A stretch of DNA of 64,000 bases from Rathayibacter sp. VKM Ac-2879 (GTDB taxonomy: Bacteria; Actinomycetota; Actinomycetes; Actinomycetales; Microbacteriaceae). The notes below the pieces were generated by a model that was not told where the DNA came from, did not search any database, and saw only the letters and a list, made by a program, of their open reading frames with translations. Positions 53,865 to 62,975 of the stretch are shown here, in pieces (within the stretch, counting starts at the first letter, position 1; each line of letters opens with the position of its first letter). The DNA is taken from NCBI RefSeq assembly GCF_015351245.1, contig NZ_JADKSO010000001.1, positions 496,001 to 560,000 of the forward strand. The letters run 5' to 3'. Both the position numbers and the translations under genes were made by a program.

Positions 53865-54893
53865 CTAGCCGAAGAGGATGCGCGCCTCCTCGTAGCGGGC
53901 GTCGGGCACCGTCTTCAGGGTGCCCAGTGCTTCGGCGAAGTCGACGTGGTAGATGTCGGTGCCGCGCAGGGCGACCATGCGGCCCCAGTGCTCGGCGACC
54001 ACCGAGTCGATCGCGGCCATGCCCAGGCGGGTCGCGAGGACACGATCGAAGGCGGTCGGGGTGCCTCCGCGCTGGATGTGGCCCAGGGTGGTCGCGCGGG
54101 TCTCGATGCCCGTCCGCTCCTCGATCATCGGGGCGAGCATCTCGCCGATGCCACCCAGGCGAGGACGGCCGAAGGCATCGAGGCCGCGCTCGGAGTGCGC
54201 GTCGTCCATGGAGTCGAGCGAGAAGCCCTCGGCGACGACCACGAGAGGGGCCCGCCCGCGGTCTTGTGCGCTCTGCACCCACTCCACGATCTGCTCGATC
54301 GAGGTGCGCCTCTCGGGGATGAGGATGACGTGCGCCCCGGCGGCCATGCCCGAGTGCAGCGCAATCCACCCCACGTGGCGGCCCATGACCTCGGCGACCA
54401 TGCAGCGTCTGTGCGAGTCGCCGGTCGTGCGGAGGCGATCCATCGCGTCGGTCGCGATGCCCACGGCCGTGTCGAAGCCGAAGGTGTAGTCGGTGGCGCT
54501 GAGGTCGTTGTCGATGGTCTTGGGGACGCCGACGATCTTGAGGCCCGCGTCGGTGAGGCGCTTGGCTGCGGCGAGGGTGCCTTCTCCTCCGATCGCGATG
54601 ATGGAGTCGATGCCGTTGCGGTCCATCATCTCGGCGATGCGCTCCGGGCCGCCGTTCGGGCCCTCGAAGGGATTGGTGCGGCTCGTGCCGAGGATCGTGC
54701 CGCCCTGCTTGGCGATGCCCTGGATGTCGCTGCGCTCGAGCGGGCGGACGTCGCCGTCGACCACTCCACGCCAGCCGTCGCGGAAGCCCACGAACTCCTG
54801 GTCGTACACCTTGATGCCCTTGTACACGGCGCCGCGGATGACGGCGTTCAGCCCCGGGCAGTCGCCGCCGGAGGTCAGGATCCCGATCTTCAC
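53865..54893 (-). CDS. pfkA: 6-phosphofructokinase
   Basis: 342 residues. It phosphorylates fructose-6-phosphate in glycolysis. Motifs: KIGILTSGGDCPGLNAVIRG, GTSRTNPFEG, AIGGEGTLAAAKRL, VGVPKTIDNDLSATDYTFGF with the catalytic Asp, and MGRHVGWIALHSGMAAGAHV. The Gly-containing GGEGT together with PKTIDND is the actinobacterial group III pattern, which is ATP-dependent in Streptomyces. TACTCT lies 6 nt before the GTG start. Confidence 0.95.
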   Translation of the reverse strand: MKIGILTSGGDCPGLNAVIRGAVYKGIKVYDQEFVGFRDGWRGVVDGDVRPLERSDIQGIAKQGGTILGTSRTNPFEGPNGGPERIAEMMDRNGIDSIIAIGGEGTLAAAKRLTDAGLKIVGVPKTIDNDLSATDYTFGFDTAVGIATDAMDRLRTTGDSHRRCMVAEVMGRHVGWIALHSGMAAGAHVILIPERRTSIEQIVEWVQSAQDRGRAPLVVVAEGFSLDSMDDAHSERGLDAFGRPRLGGIGEMLAPMIEERTGIETRATTLGHIQRGGTPTAFDRVLATRLGMAAIDSVVAEHWGRMVALRGTDIYHVDFAEALGTLKTVPDARYEEARILFG

Positions 54894-54997
54894 CCGCTCA
54901 GAGTAGAGGACGGCGGGACGGCTCGCGCACGCAGGGGAGCGAGATGGCGACCGGCCCCTCCTCGCCGCCTCGAGGAAGGGCCCGTCGCCATTCGGTA

Positions 54998-55924
54998 CTA
55001 GTTGGCCTGGCTGGTGGTGATGTCGCCGTGGACGCCCTGGGGGAAGAAGCCGCCGGAGGTGACGGCCTTCGAGTTCAGGTACACGACGTTGAGCACCTGG
55101 CCGGGGCTGCGGCTGAAGGCGATGCCGTTGGCGTCGGTGGGCTGGATGTTCGCCTGCCCGTTGACCTTGATGCCCTGGTCGTCGTCGGAGGGGCCGTCGA
55201 GGCTGTCGCGAGCGTCCGACAGCTTGCCGGCCTGTACGTCGAGTCCCGCGGCGTAGAGCGCCGAACGGATCGTGCCCGCGTGGTACGCCTCGACCGCGAG
55301 GATGCCCGCGGCGGCCTCGAGGTACGTCTTGTTCTGGATGAACGGGGCGGCCCCCTTGTATGCCGTGACTCCGACGTCCTCGAAGACGAAGGCGCCGAGG
55401 AGGAAGTTCTGCTCGTTCAGGAACGGATCGAAGCTCTGTCCGGCCTGGATCAGGCCGGCCGCGGTGGCCGCAGCGGTGAAGCTGGCCGAGAGGTTGATCG
55501 CGGGACGCGCGACGGCCGTGCCTCCGAGCTGGCTGCGGAGGAACTTCACGTGGGCCTTCTCGTCGTTGGCCACCTCGGCGGCGAACGACTTGAGCCACGG
55601 GGTCTTGAACGGCACGGCCTTGCCGCCGACGACGCCTCCCGTGCTGCCGACGCCGTTGATGTCGCCGCTGGACAGGCCGGCACCCGTGACGGCGCGGAGG
55701 TAGAACTCGGCCTCGAGGTACTCGAGGTTGAGCGCGAAGTTGAGGATCGAACCGTCGGAGGGACCGTCGGCGGCGACCTCTTCGGCCGAGGCCGAGGGGG
55801 CGGCGAGTGCTGCGGCTCCGATGCCCAGGCCGGCGATACCGGTGGCCTCGAAGAAGCGGCGACGGTCGAGAGCGGTTTCCGAGCTCCTGACGATCGCATT
55901 GCGGATGAAAGACGTGTCGAACAT
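54998..55924 (-). CDS. Tat-exported ferritin-like domain protein
   Basis: 308 residues. The N-terminus has a twin-arginine signal ([20 protein letters not shown], cleavage after ASA ~residue 47). The mature part is a ferritin-like helical domain of the Ferritin_2/PCC13-62 group: [38 protein letters not shown] and [20 protein letters not shown], with Glu/His positions that could hold a di-metal site. Such proteins are linked to desiccation or oxidative stress in some organisms; the role here is unknown. The 287 bp upstream to 56211 show no gene. Confidence 0.88.
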   Translation of the reverse strand: MFDTSFIRNAIVRSSETALDRRRFFEATGIAGLGIGAAALAAPSASAEEVAADGPSDGSILNFALNLEYLEAEFYLRAVTGAGLSSGDINGVGSTGGVVGGKAVPFKTPWLKSFAAEVANDEKAHVKFLRSQLGGTAVARPAINLSASFTAAATAAGLIQAGQSFDPFLNEQNFLLGAFVFEDVGVTAYKGAAPFIQNKTYLEAAAGILAVEAYHAGTIRSALYAAGLDVQAGKLSDARDSLDGPSDDDQGIKVNGQANIQPTDANGIAFSRSPGQVLNVVYLNSKAVTSGGFFPQGVHGDITTSQAN

Positions 55925-56211
55925 GTGCGCATCTCCAGTGATAGGCGGTGACGAGCGGCTGGACGCCGCCGCGACAGCGCGACGCTACGCCCGACCTGTG
56001 CCCGCTGACCAGGGAAAACAGCGGATCGGATGTGCGCATGTGTTCTCGGCGTCTGAACCAATCCGGTGCGCGTGTCGCTCCGAACACAAGAGTGATGGCG
56101 GTTCTGTGAGCAGAGGTCTCGGCGCGTCTTCTCTCTCGTCTTTCCCCCGGGTCGGCGTCGGCGCCCAGGTCGGCCGCCTCGGGTGTCGGTGGCCGCGGTT
56201 AGCGTCGCTGC

Positions 56212-57144
56212 GTGTCGATCGCCGCCTCCGTGCCCGCTTCGGTCACGGTCTACGCGCCGGCCGTTCCGGTGAGCCTTCCGCTCACCCTCCGCACGCTGCT
56301 GCGCGGCTCCGGCGACCCGACGATGCTCATCGACGCCTCCGGCTACTGGCGCGCCTTCCGTACACCGCTCGGACCGGGCACGCTCCATCTGCGACAGGCT
56401 GCCGACGGCGCCGTGCATGCTCGCGCCTGGGGAGCGGGGGCGGAGTGGCTCATCGCTCACGTTCCCGAGCTGCTGGGCCACGGCGACGACTGGAGCGGGC
56501 TTGATCTCTCGGAGCACCGCCCGCTCGCGGAGGTGCTGCGCCGTTCGACGGGCCTGCGGCTCACCCGTACGAACCTGGTGTTCGAGATGCTCGCCCCGTC
56601 GATCCTCGAGCAGAAGGTCACGAGCACGGAGGCGTGGCGCGCCTACCGTGCGCTGGTTCGCCTGCACGGCGAGCCGGCCCCCGGTCCGATCGCCCTGCAT
56701 GTGGCGCCGTCGGCCGAGCAGTGGCGTCGGGTGCCGTCGTGGGACTGGCACCGGGCGGGTGTGGATCCGCGGCGCTCGCGCACGCTCGTGACCGCGGCGC
56801 TCGTCGCCCCCGGCCTCGAGCGCACGCTGGTGCTCGGTCGCGGCGGGGCGGAGGCGGAGCGCCGACTGCGCTCGGTGCCCGGGATCGGGCCGTGGACCGC
56901 CTCCGAGGTGATGATGCGCGCGCACGGGGATCCCGATGCGGTGAGTGTGGGCGACTACCATCTCGCCTCCGCGGTGGGTTTTGCGCTGACGGGGCGTCTC
57001 GGGGTCGACGACGACGGCATGCTCGAGCTGCTCGACCCGTGGCGCGGTCACCGGCAGCGCGTCATCCGACTGATCGAGTGCAGTGGTGCCCACCGACCGC
57101 GGCGCGGCCCGCGGCTGACCATTCAGGACCACCGGTGGCACTGA
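56212..57144 (+). CDS. AlkA-like DNA-3-methyladenine glycosylase (HhH-GPD)
   Basis: 310 residues. The helix-hairpin-helix and GPD-like region reads RLRSVPGIGPWTASEVMMRA HGDPDAVSVGDYHLASAVGF, where the Asp of VGDYHL is the catalytic residue. LAPSILEQKVTSTEAWRAYR is the conserved first helical pair. It excises alkylated bases in base-excision repair. TAGCGT lies 6 nt before the GTG. Confidence 0.9.
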   Translation: MSIAASVPASVTVYAPAVPVSLPLTLRTLLRGSGDPTMLIDASGYWRAFRTPLGPGTLHLRQAADGAVHARAWGAGAEWLIAHVPELLGHGDDWSGLDLSEHRPLAEVLRRSTGLRLTRTNLVFEMLAPSILEQKVTSTEAWRAYRALVRLHGEPAPGPIALHVAPSAEQWRRVPSWDWHRAGVDPRRSRTLVTAALVAPGLERTLVLGRGGAEAERRLRSVPGIGPWTASEVMMRAHGDPDAVSVGDYHLASAVGFALTGRLGVDDDGMLELLDPWRGHRQRVIRLIECSGAHRPRRGPRLTIQDHRWH

Positions 57145-57336
57145 GCGCCTACTCGGAGCGCCGTGACACGCTCGGGGTAGATGCTCACGGGGCCTGCAAC
57201 ACGGTGACGTGTTCACCAGTGGCGGAGAACGAGTCCTGTCTGGGCGGGTGGTGGTGACCGCAGAATCTCCTCCCTGTCGTCCGCGAAGGAGCATGCCGCG
57301 TAGCCCGTGATGCCCGCTCGGGCATAGCCTCGTGGG

Positions 57337-60300
57337 ATGGAGCGCCCGACGACCTCAGCCGTGCCCGGGAACGAGCCGGAACGCGAGCCCGACAGGGCGC
57401 CCGACGCCGTCGCCGAGCCAGACGAGGCCGCCGAGACCGACTCCGAGACCGTCGACGCCGAGACGGCCGAGCCCGCCGACTCCTCCGCGCCGAAGGCCGA
57501 CCGCGGAGCCCTGAGCGACACCGGCAGCTACCACACGGGCATGCCCCTGCGCCTGCCTCGCAACAAGCCCGAGTTCGACGCCGAGCAGCCCCTCCTCGGG
57601 CGTATCGAGGCGCTCGTGCGGCGCTGGCTCGTGCGCAGCCGTGCCTTCGACGTCGATCCGGCGGCTCGGCGTCTCGCGGGTGTGCTCCGGGACGAGAACG
57701 GCCTCGACTTCACGGTCGGCTTCGTCGATGGCGTCGCCCGCCCCGAGGACCTCACGGTCGCGGCCGAGAACCTGGCCGCGCTGACCGGCAGGACGCCCGC
57801 TTTCCTCCCCTCCTCCCTCCGCGCCGCGATCGCCACAGGAGGGGCGGTCGGCCCGGTGCTGCCGTGGATCGTCGTCCCGGCGGCGAGGCAGGTACTGCGC
57901 CGGATGGTCGGCCACCTCGTCGTCGACGCCTCCGACGCCCGCTTGGGTGCGGCAATCGCGCGGCTGCGCGGTAACGGCGACCGGCTGAACCTCAACCTCC
58001 TCGGCGAGGCCGTCCTCGGCGAACGCGAGGCGCAGCGACGGCTCGAGGGAACGCGTCGGCTGCTCGAGCGAGCCGATGTCGACTACGTCAGCATCAAGGT
58101 CTCGAGTGTCGTCAGCCAGGTGTCCCTCTGGGCATTCGAGGAGGAGGTGGCGCGCGTCGTCGAGAGGCTCACCCCGCTCTACCAGGCCGCGGCCTCGAGC
58201 CCGGTGCCCACCTTCATCAACCTCGACATGGAGGAGTACCGCGATCTCGACCTCACTGTCGCGGTGTTCCGACGCCTCCTGGACGCCCCGGGCATGCACG
58301 AACTGGAGGCGGGGATCGTGCTTCAGGCCTACCTCCCCGACTCTCTCGCCGTGCTGGAGGAGCTCACCGAGTGGGCGAAGGAGCGTCGCTTGCGCGGAGG
58401 CGCGCCGATCAAGGTGCGCCTCGTGAAGGGCGCGAACCTCGCGATGGAGCGGGTCGACGCGGCGATGCATGACTGGCCGCTCGCGACCTTCGGCAGCAAG
58501 GTCGAGACCGACACGCACTACAAGCGCTTACTCGACGCGGCACTGACGCCCGAGCGCACCGACGCCGTACGGATCGGTGTGGCCGGCCACAATCTCTTCG
58601 ACATCGCGTTCGCCTGGATCCTCGCGAACGAGCGCGGAGTCGAGTCGGCGGTCGAGTTCGAGATGCTGCTGGGCATGGCGACCGGTCAGGCGCGTGCCAT
58701 CCGGGAGGACGTCGGTCGGCTCCTCCTCTACACGCCCGTCGTGCATCCGCACGAGTTCGATGTGGCGATCTCGTACCTCGTTCGGCGCCTCGAAGAGAAC
58801 GCGAGCGACGAGAACTTCATGTCGGCACTCTTCGAACTCGACGACGAGAGCATGTTCCAGCGTGAGCTCGAGCGTTTCCGCGCGCCGCTGGAGGCACTGG
58901 GCGGAGCCGCGCCGACTCCGAACCGCACCCAGGACCGCCTCCGCGAGTGGTCGTCGGGCTCAGGAGTCCGGCTCGTGCAGGAGCACGCGCGGGCGGGCGA
59001 GCACGCGCAGGATCCGGCCGCCGACGGACTGACCGAGGCGGTCCTCGGCCTCCGCCGCGGCTCGGGAGTCGCTGCCGCGACCGCAGGCTTCCGCAACGAG
59101 CCCGACACCGACCCCTCGCTGCCCGGCAACAGACGATGGGCGCGCCTGATCGCCGAGCGCATCGCCTCCTCGACCGTCGGCGAGCGCACCGCGGCGTCGG
59201 CCCGCGTCTCGACCACGGAGCAGCTCCAGGAGGTGCTGCGGGCTGTCGCCCAGCGCGCCGAACGCTGGGGGGATCGGCTGGGCTACGACCGTGCGGCGAT
59301 CCTCGATCGCGCGGGGCTCGCCCTGGCCGCCAACCGCGACCGTCTGATCGAGGTGATGGCGTCCGAGACCGGAAAGACCATCGCCGAGGCCGACCCCGAG
59401 GTGTCGGAGGCGATCGACTTCGCCCACTACTACGCCACGCGCGCCCGCGAACTCGACGCCGTGGGAGGCGCGACCTTCGTGCCCGCGCGCGTCACCGTGG
59501 TGGCGCCTCCGTGGAACTTCCCTGTGGCGATCCCCGCCGGGTCGATCCTGGCGGCGCTCGCCGCCGGCTCAGGAGTGGTCGTGAAGCCGGCCCCGCAGGC
59601 GCGTCGCTCGGCCGCGGTGCTCGTCGAGGCGCTGTGGGATGCGGGGATCCCGCAGGACCTGCTCGCCCTCGTCGACCTCGACGAGGAGACCCTCGGCCGC
59701 GAGCTGATCACCGATCCGCTCGTCGACCGCGTCTTGCTCACGGGCTCCTACGAGACGGCACGGCTCTTCCGCTCGTGGAGGCCGGACCTCGCGCTCCAGG
59801 CGGAGACCAGCGGTAAGAACGCGATCGTCGTGACTCCGCACGCCGACTACGACCTCGCCGTCGCCGACATCGTGAAGAGCGCCTTCGGTCACGCCGGCCA
59901 GAAGTGCTCGGCAGCCTCGCTCGTGATCCTCGTCGGCTCGGTCGCCCGGTCGAAGCGGTTCCGCGCGCAACTGGTCGACGCGGTCACGTCGCTGCGAGTC
60001 GGCGTGCCCGAGGACCCGAGCACCGCCATGGGTCCGCTCATCGAGGCGCCGACGGGCAAGCTCGCGCACGCGTTGACGACGCTGGGTGCGGGGGAGTCGT
60101 GGCTCGTCGAGCCGCGTCGCCTCGACGAGTCGGGGAGGCTGTGGTCGCCGGGCATCCGCGAGGGCGTGAGCGAGGGGAGCTACGTCCACCTCACCGAGTT
60201 CTTCGGGCCGGTGCTCGGGATCCTGCACGCGGCGACCCTCGAGGACGCGATCCGGATGCAGAACGCCACCGACTACGGACTCACCGCCGGGCTGCACTCG

Positions 60301-61332
60301 CTGCACGCCGACGAGCTCGCGCTGTGGATCGACTCGGTCGAGGCCGGCAACCTCTACGTCAATCGGGGCATCACGGGGGCGATCGTGCGGCGTCAACCTT
60401 TCGGAGGGTGGAAGCGCTCCTCCGTGGGAGGCGGCGCGAAGGCGGGCGGACCGAATCACCTGATCGGTCTGGGCTCGTGGAAGCCCTCGCCTGCCCGCCC
60501 GTCGACCACCCTGCACTTGCGCGGGCTCGACGACCGGGCGCGGCAGTTCATCGAGGCGGCGCAGTCGTCGTTGCAGTTCGAGCAGTTCGACCTCCTGCGC
60601 CGCTCCGCCCTCTCCGACCAGCTGGCCTGGGCGACCGAGTTCGGGGTCGTCACCGACATCTCCAAGGTCGGGGTCGAGCGCAACCTGTTCCGCTACCTCC
60701 GGGTGCCGATCGCCCTGCGCCTGGCCGATGGCGGCGACCTCGGCGAGCTGTTGCGGGTGATCGCCGCGGGCCTGCTCACGCGCTCGCGGATGGACATCTC
60801 GACGTCGCTCCCGCTGCCTCCTCGGGTGCAGGAGATGCTCGCGGGCGACGAGTTGCTCGAGATGGCCGGGCTCGCTCCGCGTGTCGTCGTCGAGTCGGAC
60901 GCCCAGTGGCTGGAGCGCGCGGCTGCCGGTCGGATCACCGCCTCCCGAGTGAGGATCATCGGGGATGTCGTGTCGGAGCGGGTCGACGGGTTCGGGTCGA
61001 GGACTGCGGCGTCCACAGCCTCGCCCGCCGAGGGCGCGGTGCGCGCCTCGCGGACGCCCGACTCCACTCGCTCGTTCACCGATGTCGTGGCAGGGATGTC
61101 ACGCGGTAGCACCGGCACGCGCATCCCGCTGCTCCGCGCCGACGGCTCGCGGGTGCCCCTCGCTTCGGCGCTGGCGGAGGCGCTCGGAGGCTCGCCGGAT
61201 GTGGCGATCTACGCCGACCCGGTCACTCCCGCCGGTCGTGTCGAGCTGCTTCCCTTCCTCCGCGAGCAGGCGATCTCGATCACGAACCACCGCTTCGGCG
61301 CGCCGATCTCGCTGAGCGACGACGTGGTGTGA
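57337..61332 (+). CDS. putA: Bifunctional proline dehydrogenase / glutamate-semialdehyde dehydrogenase
   Basis: 1331 residues. After an acidic disordered N-terminus (~1-60) comes the FAD proline dehydrogenase barrel (~80-500) with KVRLVKGANLAMERVDAAMH DW and the Rx(Y/H) region. The aldehyde dehydrogenase domain (~600-1060) follows, with VVAPPWNFPVAIPAGSILAA, general base Glu823 (QAETSGKNA) and catalytic Cys857 (GQKCSAAS). A ~250-residue C-terminal domain closes the substrate tunnel as in long PutA forms. It oxidises proline to glutamate. No DNA-binding domain. TAGCCT lies 6 nt before the ATG. A MarR gene follows 74 bp downstream. Confidence 0.95.
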   Translation: MERPTTSAVPGNEPEREPDRAPDAVAEPDEAAETDSETVDAETAEPADSSAPKADRGALSDTGSYHTGMPLRLPRNKPEFDAEQPLLGRIEALVRRWLVRSRAFDVDPAARRLAGVLRDENGLDFTVGFVDGVARPEDLTVAAENLAALTGRTPAFLPSSLRAAIATGGAVGPVLPWIVVPAARQVLRRMVGHLVVDASDARLGAAIARLRGNGDRLNLNLLGEAVLGEREAQRRLEGTRRLLERADVDYVSIKVSSVVSQVSLWAFEEEVARVVERLTPLYQAAASSPVPTFINLDMEEYRDLDLTVAVFRRLLDAPGMHELEAGIVLQAYLPDSLAVLEELTEWAKERRLRGGAPIKVRLVKGANLAMERVDAAMHDWPLATFGSKVETDTHYKRLLDAALTPERTDAVRIGVAGHNLFDIAFAWILANERGVESAVEFEMLLGMATGQARAIREDVGRLLLYTPVVHPHEFDVAISYLVRRLEENASDENFMSALFELDDESMFQRELERFRAPLEALGGAAPTPNRTQDRLREWSSGSGVRLVQEHARAGEHAQDPAADGLTEAVLGLRRGSGVAAATAGFRNEPDTDPSLPGNRRWARLIAERIASSTVGERTAASARVSTTEQLQEVLRAVAQRAERWGDRLGYDRAAILDRAGLALAANRDRLIEVMASETGKTIAEADPEVSEAIDFAHYYATRARELDAVGGATFVPARVTVVAPPWNFPVAIPAGSILAALAAGSGVVVKPAPQARRSAAVLVEALWDAGIPQDLLALVDLDEETLGRELITDPLVDRVLLTGSYETARLFRSWRPDLALQAETSGKNAIVVTPHADYDLAVADIVKSAFGHAGQKCSAASLVILVGSVARSKRFRAQLVDAVTSLRVGVPEDPSTAMGPLIEAPTGKLAHALTTLGAGESWLVEPRRLDESGRLWSPGIREGVSEGSYVHLTEFFGPVLGILHAATLEDAIRMQNATDYGLTAGLHSLHADELALWIDSVEAGNLYVNRGITGAIVRRQPFGGWKRSSVGGGAKAGGPNHLIGLGSWKPSPARPSTTLHLRGLDDRARQFIEAAQSSLQFEQFDLLRRSALSDQLAWATEFGVVTDISKVGVERNLFRYLRVPIALRLADGGDLGELLRVIAAGLLTRSRMDISTSLPLPPRVQEMLAGDELLEMAGLAPRVVVESDAQWLERAAAGRITASRVRIIGDVVSERVDGFGSRTAASTASPAEGAVRASRTPDSTRSFTDVVAGMSRGSTGTRIPLLRADGSRVPLASALAEALGGSPDVAIYADPVTPAGRVELLPFLREQAISITNHRFGAPISLSDDVV

Positions 61333-61406
61333 CCCCGGCCGCTGGTCTGACGAGGCCCGACCCCCTGCTCTTACTTGTCGCGGCAACCTCTCGCTAGACT
61401 CCCGGA

Positions 61407-61922
61407 ATGACGACTCCGGAGCCGCGCTGGCTCACGCCCGAGCAGCTCGACGCGTGGCTGAGGCTCATCGCTGTCGTCGAGCTGCTGCCGGGCTCCCTCG
61501 ACTCGCAGCTCCAGCGGGACGCGGGGCTCACCCATTTCGAGTACATGACGCTCGCGATGCTCTCGGAGGCGCCGGGCCACTCCCTACGGATGACCACGCT
61601 CGCGGCGCGCACGAACGCGACCCTCCCGCGCCTCTCGCACGTCGTCACCCGCCTGGTCCGCCGGAACTACCTGGAGCGACGCCCCTGCCCGAGCGACGGG
61701 CGCGCGACCAACGCCGTGCTCACCGAAGAGGGGCTGCGGAAGGTCATCGAGACGGCGCCGGGACACGTCGCGACAGTGCTCGCCGACGTGATCGACCCGC
61801 TCGACGCCGAGCAGATCACCCAGCTCGCCGACATCATGGCGCGCATGCTGACGCGACTCGATCCTGAGGGTCGGATGACCGTCGAGGCTGTCCGCTCGGC
61901 CCTGCGCGAGCCGGAGTCCTGA
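61407..61922 (+). CDS. MarR-family transcriptional regulator
   Basis: 171 residues. The winged helix spans ~45-115: LTHFEYMTLAMLSEAPGHSL RMTTLAARTNATLPRLSHVV TRLVRRNYLERRPCPSDGRA (recognition helix NATLPRLSHVVTRL). Helices at both ends form the dimer. The ligand and targets are unknown; the divergent or adjacent genes are candidates. TAGACT lies 6 nt before the ATG. Confidence 0.93.
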   Translation: MTTPEPRWLTPEQLDAWLRLIAVVELLPGSLDSQLQRDAGLTHFEYMTLAMLSEAPGHSLRMTTLAARTNATLPRLSHVVTRLVRRNYLERRPCPSDGRATNAVLTEEGLRKVIETAPGHVATVLADVIDPLDAEQITQLADIMARMLTRLDPEGRMTVEAVRSALREPES

Positions 61923-61933
61923 GCCTCCGACGA

Positions 61934-61950
61934 CGCCCGAGCGTCGGGCG
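61934..61950. terminator. Hairpin between marR and the VOC gene
   Basis: cgcccga pairs with tcgggcg around gcg, between convergent genes. Confidence 0.5.
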
Positions 61951-61965
61951 CAGGGCTCGGGAGCC

Positions 61966-62388
61966 TCAGGCCGCGGGCGGGCCGGCCTCGGCTGCCGCCG
62001 GGTCCATCCAGAGGATCTCCCAGATGTGTCCGTCCGGGTCCTCGAGATCGCGAGAGTACATGAAGCCGAGATCCTGCGCGGCAACGGGCTCCGCGCCTCC
62101 CGCGGCCAGCCCCTTGGCGAGCAGATCGTCGACCTCGTCGCGGCTCTCGGCGCCGAGCGCGAAGAGGCCCTGCACCTGGGTCTTCGCGTCGATGATCTCC
62201 TTCGACGTGAAGGTCGAGAAGAAGGGGTGGACGAGGAGCATCGCGTAGATGGTGTCCGAGATGACGATGCAGGCGGCGTTCTCGTCGCTGAAAAGCGGAT
62301 TCACGCTCCAGCCGAGGGAGGTGTAGAACGCCTTCGAGCGTTCGAGATCGGTGACGGGCAGATTCACGAAGACGGTCGAGACACTCAT
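61966..62388 (-). CDS. VOC-family protein
   Basis: 140 residues. TVFVNLPVTDLERSKAFYTS LGWSVNPLFSDENAACIVIS and YSRDLEDPDGHIWEILWMDP are the opening and closing units of a typical two-repeat VOC fold of the lactoylglutathione-lyase-like group common in actinobacteria. The metal-binding Glu in WEILWMD is present. Substrate unknown. Confidence 0.9.
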   Translation of the reverse strand: MSVSTVFVNLPVTDLERSKAFYTSLGWSVNPLFSDENAACIVISDTIYAMLLVHPFFSTFTSKEIIDAKTQVQGLFALGAESRDEVDDLLAKGLAAGGAEPVAAQDLGFMYSRDLEDPDGHIWEILWMDPAAAEAGPPAA

Positions 62389-62446
62389 GCGGGTCAGTAT
62401 GACGATCCGCAGCCCGCGGCGCGAGAGGCCATGGCATCCTCGACCC

Positions 62447-62878
62447 ATGCAGTTCACGACGACGCTGTTCCAGATGGGTCGCAACACGGGCATCGAGGTG
62501 CCCCCGGAGGTGCTCGAAGCGCTCGGCGGAGGCAAGCGGCCCGCGGTCATCGTCGAGGTGAACGGCTACCGCTACGAAAGCACGGTCGGGGCGATGGGCG
62601 GCCGCGCGCTGATCCCGTTCTCGGCCGAGCGACGCGCGACCACGGGGCTGAACGGCGGCGAGACGATCGACGTGGTGCTCGAGCTCGACGCGGCGCCCCG
62701 CGAGGTGGCGGTGCCCGAGGATCTCGCCCGCGCGCTCGCGGACGCGGGGCGCACCTCCGCTTTCGCCGCTCTCGCGCCGAGCGTGCGCAAGGCCCGGGTG
62801 GCCTCGGTGGAGGGCGCGAAGGCCGAGGCGACGCGCGCGCGACGGATCGCCTCCGTGCTCGCCGAGCTGGCCGATTGA
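62447..62878 (+). CDS. YdeI/OmpD-associated-like protein (DUF1905 domain)
   Basis: 143 residues. The DUF1905 beta domain (~1-85) includes TGIEVPPEVLEALGGGKRPA VIVEVNGYRYESTVGAMGGR, then the AREVAVPEDLARALADAGRT helix and a C-terminal helical OmdA-like part with SVRKARVASVEGAKAEATRA. Found widely in soil bacteria; no known biochemical function. Divergent from the VOC gene across 58 bp. Confidence 0.85.
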   Translation: MQFTTTLFQMGRNTGIEVPPEVLEALGGGKRPAVIVEVNGYRYESTVGAMGGRALIPFSAERRATTGLNGGETIDVVLELDAAPREVAVPEDLARALADAGRTSAFAALAPSVRKARVASVEGAKAEATRARRIASVLAELAD

Positions 62879-62975
62879 CCCCTAACCGGGGAGAGCGGTC
62901 CGGTGGTGGCGACGGCTAGGCTGCCGTCGGCGCACCACGGGGGAGCGTTGCTGACGCGGAGCCGGGGTACAGGGT

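Noticed and set aside
53865-54893. PfkA as pyrophosphate-dependent because of PKTIDND
   Set aside because: The nucleotide-site motif keeps Gly (GGEGT) where PPi enzymes carry Asp; this combination is ATP-dependent in Streptomyces.
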